DNA from: Candidatus Finniella inopinata
GTDB taxonomy: Bacteria; Pseudomonadota; Alphaproteobacteria; Paracaedibacterales; CAITNM01
Direction of reading: 5' to 3'
Length of the DNA stretch: 64,000 nucleotides
Assembly (NCBI GenBank): GCA_943322985.2
Contig: CALPGA020000001.1
Coordinates: forward strand, 124,001-188,000
The position numbers and the translations under genes are program-made. Below the pieces are notes generated by a model, which saw only the letters and a program-made list of their open reading frames with translations, had not been told where the DNA came from and searched no databases. Positions within the stretch are counted from its first letter, which is position 1. Every line of letters starts with the position of its first letter. Positions 38,753 to 47,400 of this stretch are shown here, in pieces.

Positions 38753-38862
38753 ATTTTACAAAAAAAAACAGATTGTTTCTTTTATACTCAGGCACATATT
38801 CGCGTTTAATGCGTGGCTTTGTGATAGCAGCTCAAGATGCTTCAGCTCTTCATAACAAGTAG
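38753..38862 (+). pseudogene. Out-of-frame 3' end of the carrier gene
   Basis: After the stop at 38750 the sequence still encodes the expected end of the third carrier repeat. Removing one T from the nine-T run (38740-38748) and one A from the nine-A run (38760-38768) gives RFFYEFYKKNRLFLLYSG, then TYSRLMRGFVIAAQDASAL, closing at TAG 38860-38862. The LYSG...RLMRG pattern matches the end-of-repeat L-Y-x-G...R...R-G of the family. It may be a real double frameshift or sequencing error in homopolymers. Confidence 0.6.
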
Positions 38863-38929
38863 AATATTAGCACTAGATTAATCGATAGGCATTTGATACT
38901 TTGATCACATCTAGATAATGTGAAATTAA

Positions 38930-39778
38930 ATGAACACAGACAAATGTTTATCGTTCTATTTAAACAATGGCACTTTAAAAGGACATTTTTGCAGATTAAC
39001 CCATTCGACCACAGAAGCGCTAAAAAATCATAGCTATCCTAAAAAAATAAACAAACTTTTGGCAGAAATGAGCGCGATCTCGCAGTGCTTCACAATGGAC
39101 ATAAAGTCAGACACACAAGCAACCATGCAATTAACAGGAACATCACCTGTTAAGTTGGCTCTTGTTAACTCAATAAATTGCGAATCTTTCAGATGCTGCG
39201 CAACTCTTGATTCAACATCTGAAGTAGGTCTTGACGAACTATCAGTGCCTCAACTTTTTGGTCACAAAGGCATGTTAGTTTTCACAATTGATTTTGAAAA
39301 CCAGCATTACCAGACCATCATAGATCTGAGCGCTTCAAATTTACAGGAATGCTTTCAGCACTATTTTATTCAGTCTCAACAAATTCCGACGATTGTTATG
39401 CTGTGCAGCTCTGTTGAAGAAAAAAATATCTCAAGTGCTGCCTTGATTTTGCAACGCATTCCAGCGACCCGGGATACAGATAGCGCTGAAGAAAACGACG
39501 CATGGCTAGAAGCATCTTGCCTTGCATCAACAGTAAAACATAATGAATTACTAAATTCCGATCTGCCAATGGAAAAATTTATAAATTTAGTTTTTGGAAG
39601 TCTGACCCCAATTGTTTCACGTGAAACACACTTAACTTTTAAGTGCACTTGCAATCACGAAAAAATTGTTAATATAGTTAAAAATTTTGACAGCCAGAAT
39701 CCAGATAAAGAAATAGTTGTTATTTGCGAGTACTGCAACAAAAAATATGCTATAGACAAAAATGAAATTGATTCATAA
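38930..39778 (+). CDS. hslO: Redox-regulated chaperone Hsp33
   Basis: A 282-residue protein. The C-terminal zinc switch has CTC and, about 30 residues later, CEYC (the CxC...CxxC set) that releases zinc upon oxidation to activate the holdase. The N-terminal core has LLAEMSAIS and TGTSPVKLALVNS in place of typical Hsp33 segments, and LQECFQHYFIQSQQIPT is the family's helix ahead of the linker. It protects proteins during oxidative stress. A perfect parS site is embedded near its 3' end. Confidence 0.88.
   Translation: MNTDKCLSFYLNNGTLKGHFCRLTHSTTEALKNHSYPKKINKLLAEMSAISQCFTMDIKSDTQATMQLTGTSPVKLALVNSINCESFRCCATLDSTSEVGLDELSVPQLFGHKGMLVFTIDFENQHYQTIIDLSASNLQECFQHYFIQSQQIPTIVMLCSSVEEKNISSAALILQRIPATRDTDSAEENDAWLEASCLASTVKHNELLNSDLPMEKFINLVFGSLTPIVSRETHLTFKCTCNHEKIVNIVKNFDSQNPDKEIVVICEYCNKKYAIDKNEIDS
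39613..39628. promoter_or_regulatory. parS site 1 (inside hslO)
   Basis: TGTTTCACGTGAAACA is a perfect 16-bp match to the chromosomal parS consensus bound by ParB. It lies within hslO, 1.5 kb upstream of parB, in the normal origin-proximal position. Confidence 0.95.
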
Positions 39779-39824
39779 GATTGAGATATAATTAAATTAT
39801 CTTTCTTTTTTAGAAAAATCTAAT

Positions 39825-40394
39825 ATGAGTGCTGAAATATTTTTGCCCTTTATCGCCGAATTAATAAAATGGAATAAATCAATAAATCTAATTCATGACG
39901 ATACGATAAAAAATATTCATAGTCGTCACATACTTGATTCCTTACAACTATCGTCATTCGTGGACTACAGCAAAGACATTATAATAGACATAGGAAGCGG
40001 TGCTGGCTTACCAGGAATGATATTAGCAATTGATGGAGCTAGTAATGTACATCTAATTGAACCGACCAGCAAAAAAAATGTATTTCTGAACCATATAAAA
40101 AATCTATACAGGCTACCTGTTACCATTCACGAGTGTGGTTGGAAAGATGTAAAAATACACAATGCAACAGTCGTGACAAGTCGAGCTTTTTCATCTTTAA
40201 ATAATTTACTAGAGGCAATGGTATTTGTTTCACGTGAAACAATAGATGCACGCGGAATATTCTTAAAGGGTGAAAAAATAGAGGATGAAATTGCCGAAGC
40301 AAAGAATAATTGGAATTTTCAATACGAACTCTCTCAAAATACAATTCATGAAAACGGCTTCATCATAAAAGTTTGGAATGTGTGTAAAAAATGA
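39825..40394 (+). CDS. rsmG: 16S rRNA (guanine-527 N7) methyltransferase RsmG
   Basis: A 189-residue SAM-dependent methyltransferase. It has the family start FLPFIAELIKWNKSINLIHD, the HSRHILDSLQL segment, and the SAM site DIGSGAGLPGM. It methylates G527 of 16S rRNA. The gene overlaps the parA start by four bases (ATGA), the standard rsmG-parA-parB cluster near alphaproteobacterial origins. It contains the second parS site. Confidence 0.95.
   Translation: MSAEIFLPFIAELIKWNKSINLIHDDTIKNIHSRHILDSLQLSSFVDYSKDIIIDIGSGAGLPGMILAIDGASNVHLIEPTSKKNVFLNHIKNLYRLPVTIHECGWKDVKIHNATVVTSRAFSSLNNLLEAMVFVSRETIDARGIFLKGEKIEDEIAEAKNNWNFQYELSQNTIHENGFIIKVWNVCKK
40226..40241. promoter_or_regulatory. parS site 2 (inside rsmG)
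   Basis: A second perfect TGTTTCACGTGAAACA, 613 bases after the first. Two close sites allow ParB loading and spreading over the parAB region. Confidence 0.95.
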
Positions 40395-41161
40395 CAGCAA
40401 AAATTATTATGTTCGGAAATCAAAAGGGAGGAGTGGGCAAAACAACTACAGCTGTAAATATGGCAACCATCATTGCAGCTTCTCAATTTAAAACTTTGCT
40501 TATTGATTTTGACCCACAAGGGAATAGCACTTCAGGAGTAAACGGAAACAAAAAAAATCTTGGCTCTTATGATTGGATGGCCGGTCAGTCAGGCAATCCA
40601 ATTCAGAGCACTTACATTCCTCACCTAGATTTAATTAGTGCAAATATGGATTTGGCAGCGGCAGATATTGAGCTATTACAGGTACAAAACCGAGAATTTG
40701 TTTTGCACAATAAGATTTTGGAGTTCAAAGAAAAATATGACTATATTCTTATTGATTGCCCACCTTCTTTAGGACTTCTTACGGTCAATGCGCTAACGGC
40801 AAGCACGCATATAATTATTCCTATGCAGTGCGAATACTATGCATTAGAAGGAATAACTCACATTATGCAGATCATTCAGCGAATTCAGGGAGGGTTAAAT
40901 CCTAAGTTACAATTACTAGGAATTCTTTTAACTATGTATGACAAGCGAAGCACACTCAACCAGCAAATTGCAAACGATATTCGCTTTCATTTTCAGCAAA
41001 ATGTATTCACGGCAGTAATTCCAAGGAATGTTAAGATTGCAGAAGCACCATCCCACGGAAAGCCAATTATTTTATACGACGTAAAAAGCACCGGCGCCAT
41101 ATCATACATGGATGCAACAAAAGAACTGCTACAACGCATACACACACAAAAGGCGGCATAG
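40391..41161 (+). CDS. parA: Chromosome partitioning ATPase ParA
   Basis: A 256-residue ATPase starting MTAKIIMFGNQKGGVGKTT, with the deviant Walker A KGGVGKTT near residue 12 and the YDYILIDCPPSLGLLT Walker B region. There is no N-terminal helix-turn-helix, as in chromosomal ParA/Soj proteins. It forms ATP-dependent DNA-bound gradients that move ParB-parS complexes. parB follows two bases after its stop. Confidence 0.97.
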   Translation: MTAKIIMFGNQKGGVGKTTTAVNMATIIAASQFKTLLIDFDPQGNSTSGVNGNKKNLGSYDWMAGQSGNPIQSTYIPHLDLISANMDLAAADIELLQVQNREFVLHNKILEFKEKYDYILIDCPPSLGLLTVNALTASTHIIIPMQCEYYALEGITHIMQIIQRIQGGLNPKLQLLGILLTMYDKRSTLNQQIANDIRFHFQQNVFTAVIPRNVKIAEAPSHGKPIILYDVKSTGAISYMDATKELLQRIHTQKAA

Positions 41162-41163
41162 AA

Positions 41164-42018
41164 ATGATACCCACTAGACCAACTCTCGGAAAAGGTCTCG
41201 CAGCATTATTAGGCGAAGTAAATATTCCACATGCACAGCAGACACCACAGTCTATTAATGTAACTTCAATTCAAGCTGGGCGCAATCAGCCACGCCAAGA
41301 ATTTTCTCAAGAAGAATTGTCAGATTTAGTTTTATCTGTTCAACGAAAAGGAATATTGCAGCCTCTACTCGTTAGGCAAATTCAAGCTGGTCGCTTTGAA
41401 ATAATAGCCGGAGAAAGAAGGTGGAGAGCAGCAAAGCTTGCAAACCTGGAACGAGTGCCAGTTGTTATTATTAACTGCAATGACCAAGAAGCATTGGAAA
41501 TAGGACTTATAGAAAACCTCCAACGACATGATCTTAATCCTGTTGAAGAAAGCGAAGCTATAAAAAGGTTACAGGGTGAATTCAATCTAACGCAGGAGCA
41601 AATCGCTAGCAGCATAGGCAAGAGTCGAAGCTATGTAGCTAATATGATGCGTCTAAGTGCTTTGTCCCCACAAATAAAAGCACTAATCCGAGATAACAAA
41701 TTAAGCGCTGGTCATGCACGGGCAATCATTACTTCAGATAACCCTGATGAGTTAGTTGAGGAAATTTTACAAGAAAAACTTAGCGTACGTGATACTGAGC
41801 AGCTAGTTAAAAAGCAAAAAAAACTTAAATTTCCAGAGCAAAAAATTGCTAAAGAATTTTCAAGTCCGATTGATTCTGACATAGAGTCCATAACATCGCA
41901 ATTAAGTGAAACTCTAGATATGAAAGTAAATTTAGCGATTAAAGGAGAAGCTGGGGCACTCACGATCCATTTTAAAAATTTATCGCAGCTAGATAAGCTT
42001 TTAGAGATTTTACAATAA
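41164..42018 (+). CDS. parB: Chromosome partitioning protein ParB
   Basis: A 284-residue DNA-binding CTPase that loads at parS. The N-terminal CTP-binding core has LVRQIQAGRFEIIAGERRWRA and the GLIENLQRHDLNPVEES helix-rich segment; the helix-turn-helix (NLTQEQIASSIGKSRSYVANMM) and the C-terminal dimerisation end follow. It begins TLGKGLAALLGE, the usual N-terminus that interacts with ParA. Both parS sites lie upstream. Confidence 0.97.
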   Translation: MIPTRPTLGKGLAALLGEVNIPHAQQTPQSINVTSIQAGRNQPRQEFSQEELSDLVLSVQRKGILQPLLVRQIQAGRFEIIAGERRWRAAKLANLERVPVVIINCNDQEALEIGLIENLQRHDLNPVEESEAIKRLQGEFNLTQEQIASSIGKSRSYVANMMRLSALSPQIKALIRDNKLSAGHARAIITSDNPDELVEEILQEKLSVRDTEQLVKKQKKLKFPEQKIAKEFSSPIDSDIESITSQLSETLDMKVNLAIKGEAGALTIHFKNLSQLDKLLEILQ

Positions 42019-42023
42019 GAAAA

Positions 42024-42109
42024 TGGTGGAAGGGGTAGGGTTCGAACCTACGTAGACATCCGTCGGCAGATTTACAGTCTGCTGCCTTTAACCACTCGGC
42101 CACCCTTCC
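42024..42109 (-). tRNA. tRNA-Tyr (anticodon GUA)
   Basis: An 86-base tRNA on the minus strand with 5' GGAAGGG pairing to 3' CCCTTCC, discriminator A and encoded CCA. The anticodon loop reads CTGTAAA, giving GUA. The T-loop is GGTTCGAACC. The long variable arm (GCCGACGGATGTCTACGT region) fits a class II tyrosine tRNA. It sits six bases past the parB stop, on the opposite strand. Confidence 0.95.
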
Positions 42110-42298
42110 AAAGGTGTGACCACAATAAGAAATTTTAAGCCAACAGTCAAATAAAAACGTTATTTTAGTAAGCAGATTCTACTGCAAAACAAAAAAGCAC
42201 CTGAGTTTTTCTGAACAATAACTTTCTTTTAAAGGAATTTCTTGCCATTCGCTACAAAAGTTCGCATAATTTTATTAAAATACTCTTATTAAAGCACT

Positions 42299-43627
42299 AT
42301 GTCCCAAACTATGCTTTCTAATGTTTATAAAGTGCAGTGGCACGAGGGAATGCTATTAAGTCCTCAGCACTTTCAATACAGCGAGCAACGCTTAGAGCAG
42401 TTACTCTATACCGCAAGTTTAAGCAGCGCATACACAGGATGGGGGATATTAGAGTTAGAAATTGATCAAAGTCTTCTAGCCCAAGGCATTGTAGAAATTT
42501 CCCAACTTTTGGCGATTCTTCCTGACGGCACAACAGTTTTACATGGTTCAGAAAACACAATAAATGAAGAACATCCGCTTAACCTTAGGTACAATCTTGC
42601 GGACTTAGCTTTAAAAAGCTCAGCCGAAATCACACTTTGCTTGTGCCTACATCAAACAAGCAACAACAAGAAACGTTACGATTCTATCGAATACAACAAC
42701 ATTGTTGATGAAAATAGTTCTGATAATGTTATCAAGTTGCCAATTTTGCGGCCAAAACTATTTTTAAATCCAGAAACAGTTCCCAACGAATGTATAGGGT
42801 TTCCGTTAATAAAACTTATGTTTGATGGAAAACAATTCGCCCTAAAATCTTTCCTTTCTGCCTCATTATCAATTTTAGCTGGGCACCCAATTAGAAAACG
42901 GTTGGCAGAAATAGTTCTAAACATTCGACAAAAAGCTGCATACTTGATAAACAAATCACAGCAGACCACTTCAGGCCCTATACTCCGAGAGACACAAGCA
43001 ACATTGAAACCGCTCATTTCATGCCTATGTATCCTTGAACCATTAACGGGCATTGAAAAATTACATCCAGAAAGACTTTTTGATCATTTACTTAACATTG
43101 CAGCTAATCTGCTACCGCTACAAACCAGCCAAATTCCTGGCATCCTCCCAACATATGACCCCTTTAATCCAGGGAATAGTATAGAATATTTTTTAAATAT
43201 TTTTGAAAAAACAATTTCTTCCATACAACAGCGCTATCTAAGCATTCCTTTTCATCAACAAGACAGGCTTTTTTATCTTCATTTACAGCCTTCTTACACT
43301 AATGACGATCTATATATAGGGTTTCGTTGCCCCCCGGGCATGAGTGAAAATCAAATGTATGATTGGGTTCAAGAGGCTATCATTACTTCGGATGAAAAAA
43401 TAGATGTCGTGAGCACACGACGAATTTCAGGTGCAATAAGAACATCAATCAAGGACGATGAATTAGAAGACCTTATTCCTAATGCTGGTACACTTCTTTT
43501 TGTGATTAAAAAAGATGATGAATTTGTTAGATCAAGGAAAAATTTAAATATCTTTAATCCAGGAGACACCTCAGATAAACGTCCTTTGGACATTACCCTT
43601 TTTGTTCGTCAGAATGATTCCCCATGA
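42299..43627 (+). CDS. tssK: Type VI secretion system baseplate subunit TssK
   Basis: A 442-residue protein, the usual TssK length. It starts with VQWHEGMLLSPQHFQYSEQRLEQLL, the strongest TssK signature (W-x-E-G-x-x-L-x-P-Q-H-F-Q), and has the C-terminal receptor-like domain region (LKNAGTLLF-type: LIPNAGTLLFVI) near the end. TssK joins the baseplate to the TssLM membrane complex. It overlaps tssL by four bases and is the first gene of the tssKLMA set. Confidence 0.94.
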   Translation: MSQTMLSNVYKVQWHEGMLLSPQHFQYSEQRLEQLLYTASLSSAYTGWGILELEIDQSLLAQGIVEISQLLAILPDGTTVLHGSENTINEEHPLNLRYNLADLALKSSAEITLCLCLHQTSNNKKRYDSIEYNNIVDENSSDNVIKLPILRPKLFLNPETVPNECIGFPLIKLMFDGKQFALKSFLSASLSILAGHPIRKRLAEIVLNIRQKAAYLINKSQQTTSGPILRETQATLKPLISCLCILEPLTGIEKLHPERLFDHLLNIAANLLPLQTSQIPGILPTYDPFNPGNSIEYFLNIFEKTISSIQQRYLSIPFHQQDRLFYLHLQPSYTNDDLYIGFRCPPGMSENQMYDWVQEAIITSDEKIDVVSTRRISGAIRTSIKDDELEDLIPNAGTLLFVIKKDDEFVRSRKNLNIFNPGDTSDKRPLDITLFVRQNDSP

Positions 43628-44424
43628 AAACAATAAGTTTTTCTCATCATGGCATTATAAGCGAAGAGTTTGACGTATTTTACTATGAGCTTTTGCGCAT
43701 TAAAGAAGTGGCCTTAAGGAGCTCTTCTGCTTCGGCAATTGCAACAGATGAACAAACAGATGATGACATGACAATTACCGTTTCAGGTCCTGTGTTGGCA
43801 TTACAAGAACGCTTTACGACATTTTTTGATAAACAACGCGAAAGATTTCATCGGATTGCTGTTGGACCAAGCTCTCTTTTTATTCAAGAGGCCCAATACA
43901 TATTTGTTGCAATGGCTGATGAAGTGATGATAAATCAAACTTGGCACGGAGCAAATTATTGGAGGCAAAACTGCCTTGAAACTAAAATTTTTCAAACCCA
44001 AGTTGCTGGAGAAAGAATTTTTTCTCAAATAGAAAGCCTTTTAAGAACTAATGATCCTCTCCAGCGCGAGCTAGCAAGGCTGTATCTTCTGTGTCTTTCA
44101 TTAGGTTTTCAAGGAAAATTCCGCACCCAAGGAAACTCACAAATCCTATCATATAAGCAGCAGCTTTTTAGCTTTATATATCATCGATCAACAACACTAA
44201 TGCAAGGAGATCGCGCTTATATACTGGAAGATTCTTTGAGTTTTGTTTTCACGGAAGCACCAACAAAAGGGCTTCCTGACCTAAGAGCTTGGTCGTTAAC
44301 GGCCCTTAGTGTTCTGCTTATCTATCTATTTGTAAGTTATGGAATTTGGATGCTTATCTCACAAGATCTTCACGAAGTACTAGAAAGCATTTTTCATCTT
44401 ACAAAGCAAGGACCGGTAGTTTAA
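43624..44424 (+). CDS. tssL: Type VI secretion system inner-membrane protein TssL (DotU family)
   Basis: A 266-residue DotU/IcmH-like protein. The cytoplasmic part has the EAQYIFVAMADEVMINQTW segment and LARLYLLCLSLGFQGKFR, typical of DotU. One transmembrane helix lies near the C-terminus (LTALSVLLIYLFVSYGIWMLI). No peptidoglycan-binding OmpA domain is present, so anchorage must come from another protein. tssM follows directly after the stop. Confidence 0.93.
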   Translation: MKTISFSHHGIISEEFDVFYYELLRIKEVALRSSSASAIATDEQTDDDMTITVSGPVLALQERFTTFFDKQRERFHRIAVGPSSLFIQEAQYIFVAMADEVMINQTWHGANYWRQNCLETKIFQTQVAGERIFSQIESLLRTNDPLQRELARLYLLCLSLGFQGKFRTQGNSQILSYKQQLFSFIYHRSTTLMQGDRAYILEDSLSFVFTEAPTKGLPDLRAWSLTALSVLLIYLFVSYGIWMLISQDLHEVLESIFHLTKQGPVV

Positions 44425-47400
44425 ATGACTCCAACCGCTCCTAGCAATTTTACTGATTTTATTCAATTTGTGCAAAACCAAACAAATAATCTACCTAGTC
44501 TCATTTTTTTGTTAATATTTTTTGGCTTAATGGTCATGCTGATATGTATTTTAATAATTAACATGAGCGTTAGAAAAGATAAAAAAATCAGTCTTAATGA
44601 AAAAAAATCGTTTTTAAAACGAAATTTTTCTCTTCCGCCGCTCGGTGGAATCATCACGTCTTTTTTGGTAAAACAGGGTTGGATACAAGTTAATTCTATT
44701 AGTCAGATTTTTCTAAAGGGCCTTGAGTTTTTAAAGAAAAATTTTGGGGAACATGCTTTATACAAACTACCTTGGTATATCGTTTTAGGTTCAAAAAACT
44801 CTGGAAAATCAACACTTGTGAACCACACTCAGTTGCACGAGCCTCACAGTAGCCCAGATTTTAGTCTGCATGAACCTAATCCCCCTATTCGTTGGAAATT
44901 TTTCAGCCGTGGCGTACTTATAGATGTAGCGGGTCGATTATTCTTGAATAATCCAGAAACAGATACAGATACAATCGCCTGGCGTAATCTTCTGATTCTT
45001 CTTGCACGATATAGGGCATCTAGACCTTTGAATGGTATTGTATTATGCATAAGCGCTAAAGATCTTTATGGCAAAGAAAAACTATCACCAGATGCCTTAC
45101 AAGCCCGTGCAAACACCATGCTACACACTCTCAGCAGGGCACAAACAAGCTTGCGCTTGCAGCTGCCTGTTTATGTTGTTATTACATACTGTGATGCAAT
45201 TCCAGGTTTTCAAAATTTTGCGCAAGAATTACCAGTTAAAAATCAAGGAAATATATTGGGATGGTCAAGTCCATATAATCTGCAATATATGTATTCACAA
45301 AACTGGATCAATGAAGCATTTCAGTATCTTGATGAAAAAATAGATGAGGCACGCACTGAGCTATTAAGCTCAAACATAGATCCTAGCAACGCTGATGGGC
45401 TATTTGTTTTTTCTAAAGAGCTTTTAACAATTAAAGAAAATCTTAGCGGGTATATAAATCGTATTTTTCATGCCAGTGCTACACATGAAGCTCCAATATT
45501 GCGCGGTATATATTTCACAGGCAACAGCGGAATTAGTGAGTCATCTCTACCATTTCTAAATGAACCCACTTCTGATTCTGATCTATCATTAGAAGCACAC
45601 ACTAACACATCGATATCCCCTGTATTTTTACGAGATTTATTTCAAGGTAAGATATTCTCTGAGATAGGAATTGCTAAACCGTTAACAGGAAAAGTTGCTA
45701 CCTTGAATCGTGGCGTAAATATTATTCGAAACACAACCATATGTTTCACTTTACTTGGAACTTACGGACTATTTAATGCATACGATACTTTTGGAGAAAA
45801 AAAAGAACGTATTTTACCCGTTCTATCAAAAATGAGCAGTCTTTTAAGAGACATGCAGCATTTAAAAATTGATGAACCCGGTCATTCAGCATCTTTATTT
45901 GACACTTACGCACGTCAATTGCTTGATATGATGCAAGAGCTTCAACAGACTGAATTCATTTCTGCTATCGTTCCTGCATCCTGGTTTAGTCCTCTACATA
46001 AAGATCTTCATGCAGGTTTGCAAGTTGCTTACCAAGAAATAGTAATTCGCACCATTTATGTTGATTTACTAATGAAAGCAAGAGAACTTCTGCAATTACG
46101 ACCAACAGCAGGTGATAGGTCAACCTCATTGGCTGCTCTTCTTAATCCTCTAGTATCAAGCGAATACATGCTTTTAAAAAAATATGTCGAGGGATTATGC
46201 GAACTTAATGATATGTTATTTAAATTTAACAACTTAAAAAGTGCGCCCGATGCTCGTGACCTTGATAGCTTAATTATGTACACCTTTAATTCTCATTTAC
46301 CTGAAAGTTTTGTGGGACAATATGCCAGCTTCCGAAAAGTTCTAAATGAGTCATCCTATCCTTTAATTGACCTTAAGCCCTATCAACAAATGGCAAGACA
46401 AACCTTGTCAATTATATATGAAAATTTTTTAAATGCTCTATTTTCTAAAAATGATTCACAAACGCTAGTGTCGCGTATTCAAACCTTAGTTAATCAAACA
46501 CAAAGCCAAAATGAAAAACACCTTCCTGATCTTACGAGTCTTCGAAGTGCTGTGGGAGATTTGTCACTAACCGCACCTTCTTTGGGAGAATTGGGCTCAA
46601 CATGGATGGACGGAAAAACTTTCGTGCCAGGAAAAGAATTTGATAAAATCCTTGACCACATAGACATGTCTCCACTTTTTGGTCGCGATGTCACTCAGTA
46701 TTTAGTTGATCAAACTGCTATTGGATTTAATCGATTTAAAAATTTCTTGATGGCTATTAATGATTCTTTAGTGGATAAAGGCCTTAACCAGAAGGCGCCT
46801 CACCCTTCTCATGGATTATTAACACTGGAAAAGCATCTAACTTCTTTGTTTAAGCTCAGTTTTATGGGGGCCCCATCCGGAAAACCTCTCACAACGAAAA
46901 TCCCAGCAGGAAAACTTGTTTATTGGGATTCAATCTTGGTTCAAGCAGCCTTTAATATGATGAAAGATTTTGATGCATTCATTAGTAAAGATTTGCTTGC
47001 ATATCCAATGTCTGTCCAAGAAAACATAAAGATAGCCGCAAGAATAAATCTGCAAGAAGTTTTAATGGCAACCCTAGGTAAAGCACAAACATTCATTGAC
47101 ACTCCAAAAGACATAAAACCAGGCACAGGTGCAGAGCGCATGTTACGAGCTCAAATAAATGACTTTAAAGCTGTTGTTGATCCACTTGGAAAATTATTAG
47201 AGGTTTTAAAACAAGACGATGTAAGCAAAGCCTACATAGATCTTCGTAATTTGCTTTGTGGCCAATCACAATGGCTTCTTATGCAAATTGATACTTACAT
47301 TAAGCAACATCAGCTTTACAAAATGAAGCATGATGACTTTGATTGGTGGGACGGAAAACCTGGAGCATCTGTTAGTGCTTTTGCAGTTCGCGATATTAAT

